Position numbers and translations under genes: made by a program. From NCBI GenBank assembly GCA_001414345.1, contig LLCB01000124.1:1-64000 (forward strand): a stretch of DNA of 64,000 nucleotides, written 5' to 3'. This document shows, piece by piece, positions 36,128-47,267 of the stretch. The first letter of the stretch is position 1, and each line of letters begins with the position of its first letter. Under the pieces are notes generated by a model. It saw nothing but the letters and a program-made list of their open reading frames with translations. It was not told the DNA's origin and searched no databases. Origin of the DNA: Hymenoscyphus infarciens (taxonomy: Eukaryota; Ascomycota; Leotiomycetes; Helotiales; Helotiaceae).

Positions 36128-39100
36128 TATGCGTAATTATGTTTAACTTAATTATTATTAATTTCCTAGTGCAATTTTTCTCAGGGACAGTTATTCGGGC
36201 TTAGCTCTTACTTGAAAATCATATTATTAACCTCCCTAACTATCTATCTATACAGTGAAGCTGCGAAGCAGAATTTGTTTTACTTGGTCTCTTTGTAGGC
36301 CGAAAGTGAATATGTCTTAAATCTGTCTTACTTCAATAGACCTTCTCGCTCAGCGCACTAAATACCCAACCTTGCCCCACTTAATTTGTCTACTTCAAGA
36401 TTTACGAGATTCCCAATAGGCTTCGATGGGTTTTCTAGAGTGTTGTTTAACGGCAGCTTGCTCGTAGCAAACATAGAAAGATATAGGTTTGGAAACTTTT
36501 TGTAGCAATATTATTGAACCTCTTTCCTAGAACCGAACTAGCATCTGAACTTTGATTGTTCAACTCTAGTTCAACTATCACCAGTTCAGTGCTACTGTTA
36601 AATGAGGTCTCCCCTCGGAATGAAGCCTTACTTTCTTGAGTACGTAAGGTAATTGCTTCACTTGCAGCAGTCAACCGTAGAGCGTGTGTGTGGCTTACTA
36701 CTGCTGGAAATATACACTGCTAGCTTGTTTTCTAGTGGAAAGTTCTACGACAAATGGTTTCCGCACCTAGTAGAAACTCTATTAACGGCGGGAAAACGTA
36801 GCAGACCCCTAGTTCTAAGTTTTAAGAGCCTTTTCAAAGGTAACGTCAGTACAATTTATCTCAACTGATTTTGCTTTGGTTGTATTTTAGAAGCTGTTCT
36901 AAGATTCAATTATATGTCACTTAAAGTCTATGCTGCATTTGAAGATTAAGATAATACTACTAAACTGAACCTACAATCGCCTCCTAGAACGCTGTTTGTC
37001 GTCTTATAAAGGGAAATTCTAGATGAATCCAAAGATGCGACTACTGATTTCTCTTAATTATTCGTATTACCACCTAGAATCTATTATATCCTCAAGTAGT
37101 TAGGTCTTATCTATGTAGGTCTTTCGGGCTATATTCATCTATATAAAACTTGTAACTTTGTCTTTGAGAAGATGTGCCACCTCTTTAATATCTAAAGCTA
37201 AGATTTCCAGAAAGAGAGCGTGAAGAAAGACTAAGAGGAGACCCGAACTTGTCTACTATGTCTTACCCTTTACTTTCGAATCTACTTCTATTACCGAAAC
37301 TTTGTCAGACATACAAGTCAAGATTTCTCCCTGAGCTCAAGTGCTTCTTCTAACTTAAATCAGTTTAGAGCCAATTTCGAAGAACTATTAGACTTACCGC
37401 GAGAGATACGTGCCTTTCTAATCGTGATGTTGTCCGGGTTTGAGGCGAACGCGACACTGCTGGTAAACTAGACGTAGCACCACCCCTTGCTAAGTAATAA
37501 TGCCTAGAAAGGTTTTCCAAGCAACTAGTAAAAACCAAGGGTCAACTTCCTACCACTTTCTTATGCTGTGCCTTTCGTAAAATAGTATTAACTCTGTAGT
37601 AAGTATTTATATTTAGATAGTAAGTATTTATATTTAGACTAAGCAATGAAAACTTTGTGCTTAGGTTACTATAGTGAGTTACGAGTTAATCTTCCCTTTT
37701 AACGCTATTTTATAAACTATGCGTTTTTAGAAAATTTCTTAACTTTGAGACACCCTTTCCCTGTTTACTTAATAACACTATATGTTTTTATATCTTAGAG
37801 AATAGCTAATAAGAGCTCTATCCTCCTTTCTTCCTCTATAAACTTTTTAGGAAGAAAACAGACACTTATATATATATCTAAATTTTCATAAAGTGTTAGT
37901 AGAATTATAAGAGTATAAAAATCTTTCTTCTAAAAAGGAGGTTATCTAAGAATGAAGTTTATTCTCATTATACTTACTTAGAAATAGTAGTAATAATTAG
38001 AGAGGATATAGAAGAAGAGATAGCAGTTCTTTCTAGCTAAGTCTCATATCTTAAAGAGTACTTTAGTTTTCTGCTTTCCAGAATAAATAGAGAGAAAAAA
38101 ACCTAGGAAGAAAAAAAGCAGGGTTTGTAAAATATTCTTCAAAGAGAAGCTTAACTTGTAACTCACTGTAAGGTTAGCAGATTTACTAGCTTCAAATGAA
38201 AGTCTTTTGTCTTTAGACCCTTTGTATTCCAGTCAAACCTGCAGATCAAAATATACCAGACAATCTCCCCCCTTTCCAAAGAACACCCTATGACCAGAGA
38301 TTCTGCCGTAGCGAGAGAGCGTCATTCTAAAGAGGTTTCCCCGGCCGCACGTAAACAAGGACTTGACCTGACTTGGATCTTTGCTGAAGAGGACAGAAAT
38401 TGTCGAGCCGATGAGAATATATATATATATATATATATACCCCAGAACCAAGTCAAACAATTCACTTCACGCCTATTAGTGAATCCATCCCCCCTCACGC
38501 CCTTCCGAGCCTTCTGAGTCTAAACCTGCTCCTCCTCCCCCAATTATGATGAAAAATCCGAAGGCAACCACAAACGGGAGGAAGCCACGAGAGCAGACAA
38601 CCCCCACCACCTCACACCCCAACCACACACACACACCCAAAATACACTTACTCTCTCATTTCACCATCACATCTCAACCCCAATTCATCTCACTCAACAC
38701 CCAAGAACTGGCAAGGAAGAAAAAAGTAAAATAAGTTTCCCTATTCATGATATTACATTTAAATAACCCCCGATACCCCTTTCCCCTCCCTACCATGCAA
38801 ATTCCCACCCTCCATTCCAAAGTCCATAGAAACCACCCGTCCATCTCTTACTCCATCAAAAGTCCCTATATTCATACCACAAAACATCCACATTCTATAC
38901 CCCCCTTCATCCCCCCCTCATCTCTCTATATCAACCCTTCAATCCCGCAGGACCTTGCTCTTCTAGCAACCCCCACAAGCCCCCGGACTAGCCAGCCAGT
39001 CAGACGACTACCGCTCTCCTCGCCCTCAAAACTCAACAGCAAAATAGAAACAACACAGCGACCAGACACATTAAAACAAAATTAATCTTCCAAAGAGAAA

Positions 39101-39353
39101 CAAGATCAAAAAAGAGGTATAAGGCCCATAACAAGCAAAAAAAGCAAAAGAAGTGTAGAGCCAAAAAAAATCAGCCAAGCAAGATATTCCACAATCCACT
39201 TTTGACGCCAGGTATCAAATTCGCCTCGAGACTCCAACAACCCCATCCATCCCCTCCCCAACGAACCCAAATTCTTGAATGCATCCCAGCAGTTTAAACA
39301 ACGTGTTGTGAAAAAAATGATAAAAAAGGATGGTTTGAATGTTGCAGCAGATT
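36128..39353. other. AT-rich, partly RIP-like intergenic region
   Basis: No intact gene. From about 36900 to 38200 the sequence is AT-rich with many stops, resembling decayed repeats. A perfect 21-bp tandem duplication lies at 37597-37638, and a (TA)n microsatellite at about 38418-38440. The C-rich stretch 38520-39080 is probably 3' UTR or downstream of the Ras-GAP gene. Confidence 0.45.
37597..37638 (+). repeat. 21-bp perfect tandem duplication
   Basis: TAGTAAGTATTTATATTTAG plus A, present twice head to tail. It probably arose by slippage in AT-rich DNA. Confidence 0.85.
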
Positions 39354-41882
39354 TTACCACCCCTTCTTTCGTGCGAAGCGTTTGTTCAAAAGGGCGAGCA
39401 CCTTTGGTACATTGAATTGGACGTATTCGAGATCCAAATCCTCCTGGTTATCCTTTTGCATTTCGAGTAAATCGTCCAATTTGAGATCGAGTTCGAGAAG
39501 TCCGCGGTTACGGCCTGAGGGCCAATTAGTATATATATCTGAAAAAGGAAAAATGAACACACCCTTGTAATGCAAGGAAATAACGAAAGTACCAGGAAGC
39601 GGACTAGTAAAGTTGAAATAGATGTTTGCCCTTCTGTTGTCCGGCACATTGCTCTTTTGAATGACACCTTCCTTCTCCAGTGCTTGGTGGGTGAACTTGT
39701 ATGGCCCTAGGACTTGATGTTTTTGTTGCTTTCGTCGAGTACCCTCACTTTGGCTTCGAACGTTGTGTAAATAACTCTTATATGTTTCGAGTTGTCCAAC
39801 CAAGTATGAATTGTGATCTCGAATCGTCTTGAAAACTTCGTCCAGCTTTTGAGTTTCGACAATAACACCGTCTTTGAGCGAACCGAGATGTTGCAATTCT
39901 TGCTCAACCTCATCCCTAAGGAGACTAAATTGATCAGATTTGTCGATAACCTGCAACTCCTGTAATTGGCTGAGCAACTCCATTGCTCGGATACCCTTCC
40001 GCACCATCACGGCATCATTGCGAGATGTTGCAGCAGCATCGGCAACACGTTCTAAACGAAGCGGTCTTCGAGCGACTGCGCTATTGGTGGGTATTGATCG
40101 CATAATTTGAACAAAGGTGGATTTAGCTTCCATAAAGTAAACTTCCTCCTGTGTGATGTCCAAGGCCGCTGTCAAGTCGTCGATGGCGGTTTCCCACTTA
40201 CTAAAAAGTGGAAGATTGATAGCCCTGTTTTCTTTCCGGGGTAGCTGAGCAGGAGCGGCCCCAAGATCTGCCAAGATCACAGCCAGATGGGAGTTTTCGT
40301 CCTTGTTGAGCTCAGCGCTGTGCTTCTCCAACAACGCGTGGGTGGCATAAACTTCGTTCAAAGTGATTGAGAGCTCCAAATCCTTCTTCGATAGCGCAAC
40401 ATAGTTGTCCATTTCTAAGCTTTCGTAGAAATCCTGCACTTCGCATAAATCGAGCATAAATTTGTTCACTCTCTCCTTGTTGTGTTGAATAAAAGGTTGT
40501 AGTTTGGCCATGTAGGGTTCCTTGGCGTATGATGGTTTATTGGCCAGGTTTTGAAGCATCTTTGCAATCAACGTCAAAGTCCGCCTTGGCTTTTCGGCTG
40601 GAGTTCCCTCGATGAGCATGTATGATTTCGGAGTAACGATTGCGGGGTTGATGAAACGGAGGAAGAAGAACCCTCCGATAAGAGTACAAATAACCTGGTC
40701 GTTTGCGTCTGGGTATTTGCGCTTCGTGAGACTTCGGATTTGCTTGCATATCCATCTGATTCCATATGGAGTTTCATCCAGGCCGTCAATAATTGTCTGC
40801 AAGAACCCGTTTGCGATTTCCATCAGCATCGTCAACCTGGGCTCGATGATAGCTTGAACTTGCGTATTTTCTGCAGCTTGTTCTGCAGTTACTCCCCTTG
40901 GCAAGGAAGCAGGTAAATTTCCAGTATCTTCTTCGATTTGTTCAATCATTCGTTCGTAGACTTTCAAGGGATTGATTTCAAGATCAAGATCCTTCAATTC
41001 AATCAACCCATTGATTCGATCAGCCAACACAGTTTTTAGATAACTTTGCCCAGGACCTCTTCGAGTATAGGTTGTCATCATTCGGGATACGGGTGTGTTC
41101 GCGCGGAGAAGGGAGGAATATTCGGGGGTGTTATCGAATTGAAAGGTTAGGACGGACTAGGAAAAAAAACGTTAGCGTCATGGGCGATCGGACGAAGAAA
41201 ATAAGTACCTGAAACATGGTCAACAACAGATGCTCTTCACGACTCTCATATTGGTTTCCGTAAATTGTGAACATGACTGTTTGTAGTAAAGAGTCAATCT
41301 CGGCCATGGTAACCAGCCGACAAAGATGTGCGATATGCCGTGGCTCGGATTGGAGGAGAAACAACAAGTTTCCATATTTCTGAGTCTTCTCGTCGTTTGG
41401 GAAGAAACCTTCCTGTAGATCTGATGCATCTTCCAGGTGGCTTGCAACCTCATTTTGCTATAAGAGTTAGAATGGACTTTCATCGTGCAGTTTCGTCCGT
41501 ACCTCTTCCAATGCCATCCGATTCTGAATCAACAATGCTATCCGAGAATCAAGATATCTCACATCTTTTTCCAACACGAAATTCTTCTTCGATTGTGAGG
41601 AGATCTTGGATTTGAGGTCGCGGAGGATTTTCTGGGCTTCAGGGAGTGTTAGCAGCTTATCAATGGTTGTTGCAACCCAAAATGCTTACCCTTTGCAAGG
41701 TCATCTTCAATTTCCAAATCCTTCTCATTCGCAGACATGGACAAGTATAGAGTTGTCATGGAATACCGCTTCGATTGGCGGACCGATCTGCCTCCATCTT
41801 GGGAAGACATGGTGTTTTGGCGTGAGACTGGTTGGAAAGAGGATGACGAGGCCGTCGATGCCCTGGATGGCGCTTGAAGCAT
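39354..41882 (-). CDS. gapA: Ras GTPase-activating protein (GapA/Smo1/Gap1 type)
   Basis: Five-exon gene of 776 residues: 41690-41882, 41503-41636, 41209-41457, 39563-41156 and 39354-39514. All four introns are 45-53 bp and phase-consistent. The N-terminal 60 residues are Ser-rich, then a coiled region, then the Ras-GAP domain (about 140-430). Arg210 ([11 protein letters not shown]) is placed as the arginine finger, and [11 protein letters not shown] (357-367) is the FLR signature. The second half carries coiled coils and the RasGAP_C domain ([20 protein letters not shown] near the end). This is the layout of S. pombe Gap1, A. nidulans GapA and Magnaporthe Smo1, which switch off Ras and control polarity and morphogenesis. 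The last intron (48 bp) is in frame and stop-free. The start could lie further upstream, since the frame stays open for some codons before the chosen ATG. Confidence 0.92.
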
Positions 41883-44580
41883 CGTGTCTATTATTTTGTT
41901 CTGGTTTTGCGTGGTCGCGAGGTTTAGAAGGTTGACCTCCCGATGCGATTTGAGCCGACCGCCTCAGGTTTCGGTGATGTGGTGTCGATGTCTCGAGAAC
42001 AAAGAAGACGTGTTCGTCGCGAAAACAAACCAACAGCCGCCCTCGAGTGTGAGTAGAGAGGAAAAATTTGGATGGTCTGGGGTGAATCTAGCTCGAAGAT
42101 TGCGAATGGTTCGTTGGGGTGGGTTTTTCGCAGGCGGATCGGTGAATAGCGGGGACGTGAGTCCTTGCGACCAAGAGTTGTGATTCGATGCCGACCAGCG
42201 AGCGACTCGATTACGGGTATGTATGGCGACAATGGGATGGCGCTTCCTGTCTGATACTACGAATGCGCTGGTTCTCGAATTGTTGAGTGGTTGATCGCGA
42301 AGTGTTCTTGGTTGACTGGCCTTGGGATGGATTTCGGCGCGGGATGGAGCTAGCGAAAAGCGATAACAGGTGAGGTGGAACGCAGACAGATTTTACGCAA
42401 AGGAACGACTTGATATCGGATGACGAAGGACTCGAGGTGGATGGGATAGCTTTTGGGGAACTGCGTGGTGGTGGTGGTGGTGGTGGTAGTTGTGATAGTT
42501 GAGGAGTGGTGGAGTTGGAGTTATCTAGAAGGAGTGACTGTGTCGAGGTTAGGTGAGGTGAGGTGAGGTGAGGGTTCAAGGCGGTGTTGCGGTGCAGGTG
42601 GTGCTGAAACACGGCACAAGGAAGCGACGAAGTACGGAGTGGAGTACACCTAGTGGTCGTAGCCGCCTTTTAATACGGAGGTACGAGCCTGTTAAAGAAG
42701 AGGAAGAGGGCAATTAGCAGTTGCATGAAGAAGTGATACGATTTCCAGGTTTGCCGGCACTCTGTTTCCTATTGTTTTTCTTCTATTTTCTATTTTCTAT
42801 TTTCTATTTTCTCTTCGGCAACTCCAGTTTCCAGCGCATTTGTTCGGTTCGGCGGGTAGGTAGGCACATCAAGCGTAGCATGGCCTGGCATGGCATGGCA
42901 TGGCAACAGCTGCAGGTTGCCCCCAACCAATTTCAATTTCAATTGATCTTTCTATTTCAACTCTCGGATGTTCATCTATTCATTGCTGCTGCAGAAACTC
43001 AATAACTCAATACTTGGTCGGCGCCAGGACTATGCACTGCACTCTACTCTTCCCGCCAGTAGTGAGTGGTTGACAGGCGCGAGAACCAATCTACTGACAA
43101 GAAGGCAAAGTAGTAAGAAGGCAAAGTAGTAAGAAGGCAAAGTAGTGGGGGATCACATCCATAACCTCGTACTTCGTACTTCGTACACCCATTCCAGGCC
43201 ACAGGTAGGCACACGCTACGGCGCAGTACAGAGTTGGCCACAATCAGAGAGTCCTGTCAGGCCTCAGTCTTCATTCCGAAAAAGCCTGCCGCGGATCAAC
43301 TGCTGAACGATATAAGATATATCCCATAACGAAGCTATTCACACCAAACCCGCAGTGATTCCACAACGTTTGAAGGGTCCAGACAGGCATAACCCTCACA
43401 CGCTATGCCATCGATGCCATCTGGTTTCCAGCAAAGCCATAGCTGCAACAGGTTCGCTTTAGCTTTACACACTTGAGATGTTTCTCCAACCCTCCAACCC
43501 TCCAACCTATTTCTATTTCCATTTCAGGGGCAGTACTCTATCCGGCAGACCAAAGTGCCGATGGTACCTGGAACCGGCTACCGGTGCTACCTACGCCATG
43601 CCAAACTCGTCAACCTTCATCTCTGCTTCTGGAAGTTGTTTGGAGGCTCAGATGCCAGAGAGTTCGTCCAAAACAAACACTGATGCCTCAATGACCAAAG
43701 AAACTCCACGCGGCAGATGTCGAAAAAAGGGGGAAGGAAGGAGGGTCTAAGGGTGACAGGCCTAGGGATAAGAGACGTCACTCTTCAAAGATTGAGGGGG
43801 ATCTTCAAAGGGGGTTCAGATCCTATCCAGATATCGATTACCCGCCAACCCCTTGTGGAAATTCGTACTGCACCCCTTTGCAGCTTCGAAATTGGATTTG
43901 GTTCGAGTTTGGTTTAATCATCAAGCATCACCACCATCATAGCGGCGGTAGTGACATCGGTGGTGACACTGGTGCTACGGCACAATCAAACCCACAGACG
44001 AATCTGGGATCATGTGCATATTGATCAACGAACGCATTCAGGGGGTAGATCCTCAATCAAATCGTTCACTTGAATCAATTCTCCACTGGCTCCCCATCAA
44101 CCCCACCAAAGGTCTGAAAATCCGCGTCTATTTCCCTCGGGGTCCTCAAAATTCATATACCTCAAACCCATCACCCGCCAAACCGCCAAACCGCCAAACC
44201 ACTCAAATTCTCAAACAGACCACCCTTTCGATGCCGCTGATGTCGAACGTTGGAAGGGAACCCCTGACAGCACCACAGATGTTCTGAAAATAGCCGAAGT
44301 AGGTGGGTACCTGCACAAGCACAGGATTGATGAACTCTCAATGAACTTGCGTCTGCGGTCTCCCGTCTGGCACTAGCCTTACCCCATATGCTTATGCGCC
44401 TGTGCCAAAGCCCAAGGGAAACGCGCGATAAGAAGGATAGGTGGCGTTGGTTTGTGGAGGGGCCGAGCGGTTCTATCGTGGGAAAAGAAGACGAGAGCGA
44501 GATGTGATGTTATTTATTTGATCGGTCCGTTGTTTTTTTTTTGTTTTTTGTTTTCGGTTCCTTGAAACATTTTCTGGTTA
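41883..44580. other. Region upstream of Ras-GAP with several simple repeats
   Basis: Contains the Ras-GAP promoter/5' UTR and no supported gene. Simple repeats are dense: (GGT)n about 42468-42489, (GGTGA)5 about 42551-42572, (TATTTTC)n 42781-42813, (ATGGC)n about 42880-42905, and a 16-bp unit three times at 43099-43147. A 90-codon frame at 43478-43750 (+) is weakly protein-like. Confidence 0.5.
43099..43147 (+). repeat. Three tandem copies of a 16-bp unit
   Basis: The unit AAGAAGGCAAAGTAGT is repeated three times without interruption. No function is apparent. Confidence 0.85.
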
Positions 44581-44582
44581 TA

Positions 44583-44707
44583 CTCTCCCCCCCCCCTAAT
44601 TAAAGGTTATTTCTGACAGCGGGGAACCTTAAAATCGTGCGTGTGTTGCACCAAGAGACGAAGGTTCAGGTTTAACGTTAACGTTAACGTTTATTTAGGG
44701 GGGAAAG
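44583..44707. mobile_element. Short MITE with TA duplication, family 1 copy B
   Basis: A 125-bp element flanked by TA (44581-44582 and 44708-44709), with CTCTCCCCCC at the left end and GGGGGGAAAG at the right. The ends match those of the element at 34691-35065, and the inverted match continues inward (CCTAATTAAA against TTTATTTAGG). The interior carries a TTAACG-type repeat (about 44670-44692) and no coding. Confidence 0.55.
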
Positions 44708-44709
44708 TA

Positions 44710-45223
44710 TATAACTGAGTTGGATTTTGGGGGGATGCCAAGTGACTTGGTAAAGTATAAGGACAGAGTTGTCATTGCGAGTGGCATGTTTTTAACTTTT
44801 CCTTTTTTTTTGATTCTGCTTCTTTTTCTGTTGCGATGTGAAATTCGGAATTTCGTTGTCGCCATATAAAGGGGCAGGCATGTTGTTTTTGGTTCGTAGT
44901 TAGTAGCAGAAGACAAGATTGGGTTCTCAGCATACTCCCGGAAGTTTCAAATTCAAGTAGCACTTCTTGGGATTCCGAGGTGAATATTATCTAATTGCTT
45001 AGAATAGAAGTGTTTCCTTTGGATAGCGAGGAGAAATTATGGGGGGAAAGTGAGAGACAAGGTTGGCATGGCAGGTCGTATAGACTTGCTGAGGAAGCTA
45101 TCGATCTACGCTTCAGTAGTTCCAAGGAAGAACCGGTAATACTTATAATATAGGAAAGCTAAGAGAAGGTTCTTTTATCAAGTGGATGTGGAAAGGATAC
45201 GAAGGGACGAAAGATCTCTGCCT

Positions 45224-45258
<35 letters not shown>

Positions 45259-46825
45259 ATACCACAGAAATTTCTGTTCATTTCCGGTAGTAAACAAATT
45301 TTCAGCCATTACTGTCGAAGTTTCTGTTGCCATCGCTTATTCCTAGACAGCTGCTCATCAAACTATCATACGCTGGCTGTACATATGGCTGCGATGCGAG
45401 TTTATGGATCAGGGTTGATGAGTTACGATTTAGGAGAAGGTTTCTATATGTGAGGGCGTTTCATCCTCGAGGAAGACACCAAGGATGTTTGACGTAGATG
45501 TGCTTTCTAGTCTTTCTGCATCTGTGAATCTGAGTCTATCAGAACTTTATATAGGTTCTTGTTTTTGGCTTGGTTGACGAGTGTCTGGTGAGCTTGAGTC
45601 TCCCTCGGGGGTGTTGAAAGTAAGATTGTGAGTGGTGTCTCTGATATAGAGTTTTTAGGAACTCTTTTAAGGATATCTAGAAAAGGAACGTTATTACGGT
45701 GGTGTATCTTCTCATGAATCGTAAATGTTCGGGGAAGTGAGAAAAGACAACAAACATCCTGGGAGAATCTGATTTGTATCAATAAGGTGTGAGGGTACGG
45801 AAAGTACCGGTTGGAGTCGTTTTCGGTGTCGTCCTGTCGGGCTTGCTCCTCTGGACTTCTTCCCGAGGTGTTTGATGAGAAGTACAAGACTCCCTTTTGA
45901 CAGAACCTTAGTTCGAAAATGGTACTAGCACGGAATGTCACATATCAGGCTTCTTTGGATATTCTAGAAGAATGCTGTCTTGAGCACAGGGGAGGGAGGT
46001 AGCATTCTTTTATTGTTTAGGTATATGTTTATGGCAGTGGTTTCTTGTTAATTTTGCTATCCCGCCAGGTTCGTTGTTGAAAATTTACTGTCGTAGTTCC
46101 TTATTGCTGTCGAATATTAACAGTGTGTTCCTACTTGGGTTCTCGTGGAGCGAAGTTAGAATGATAATAGATCTAGCACACTTTCTCTTTCGAAATCACG
46201 ATCCCCGCTCGTGGGAAGACATGTATTCTCTAGTTGGTTCTTCGAAAGCAGATATTAGTTGTACGAAGGAGTGGGTGCGAATCATTGTATAGCCGGTACT
46301 AAGGTCTCTTTTACTTCTAAGATGGCGCTTTGCTCTGTAAACAATTAAAAAGAGCCCTTCTTTTATCGACAACAAGTTTTGGGGGGCGAATATGTTAATT
46401 GTCCCCTCTGAGAAGAAGGGCTTACTTGGGGAGGTTATCTTGGAGTAGTGGAGTGGCTTCCAACGTGTCGAAGCGGAGTACGTCCTTTCTTCTACCTATA
46501 ATATTAAAAAATGCTGGTAAGGATGTCTCTCCGTAGTCAAAATTGTGGATATTAGACATGTTAAGAGGTAAGTGGTACTGAGAGGTAAGAAAATTTGCTT
46601 CCAGTGGTTTAGTTTGGGATTGCAAATTCTTTCTGGCTTTTTTTATCCCCGGTGGGAGGGAGTCGGGGCTCGATTTTCGAACTTTTGAGTGCAGAGAAAG
46701 CCTGTGGTTTGTTGATATACTATCCGTTAAGTAGATACCTTGGAGGAGATATAATCAGGAGAACATTTTTGCGTCTTGAAATTCTTGAGTTACCTTGAAG
46801 AGTTTGAAGAGGGGGTATAAGCGAT
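44710..46825. other. Intergenic region
   Basis: No firm gene. A minus-strand frame at 45507-45941 (144 codons) is the longest, but it has no recognisable domain and weak composition. A (TA)n microsatellite lies at about 45230-45256. Confidence 0.45.
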
Positions 46826-46828
46826 TTA

Positions 46829-47264
46829 GGGCCTGTTCGGCTCGCATATATTTTTTCAATATATGTATGGATATATGACTAGAACTCCTTAGAATCCACC
46901 TCGTGTAAGTTGGTGTATACCTCTACCTATTTCTTAATATTTTCGGTAACCGTTTAGCTTATAGGGTATATCTTAGTACACATATTTCAAGTTTATGACC
47001 TAGTAACGTGAAACTAGTAGGTAGGAAAAGATGTGTATCGAGATACAACGAATCACACCTCTAGAGATCTAAATCTTTTTTTAGTAGTGTATATCCTATT
47101 TCTATCTGTACTAAAATATACAAGGTTAAACGAGGGATTTACATTACTTTTAAATGTGCATACTAAACACTGGTGTATATATAGAATTGGTACATATATA
47201 TATATATTACCTTATGAGTTTTAGTGGTGCATATCCTAGATATGCACGATTGCCAAACAGGCCC
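46829..47264. mobile_element. MITE with TTA duplication (PIF/Harbinger-like)
   Basis: A 436-bp AT-rich non-coding element. The left end GGGCCTGTTCGGC and the right end GCCAAACAGGCCC are imperfect inverted repeats, and TTA flanks both sides (46826-46828 and 47265-47267). A 3-bp TTA/TAA duplication with GGGCCTGTT-type ends is characteristic of Tourist-like MITEs mobilised by PIF/Harbinger transposases. A palindrome GTGCATATC/GATATGCAC (47227-47247) lies near the right end. No transposase frame is present. Confidence 0.65.
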
Positions 47265-47267
47265 TTA

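Noticed and set aside
41725..42033. 102-codon minus-strand frame overlapping Ras-GAP exon 1
   Set aside because: Somewhat protein-like, but the exon 1 frame joins all later exons in phase. An upstream coding exon remains possible but could not be joined with acceptable splice sites.
42211..42612. 133-codon minus-strand frame upstream of Ras-GAP
   Set aside because: Made of simple repeats (GGT, GGTGA) read as Pro/Thr/Ser/His runs. No gene support.
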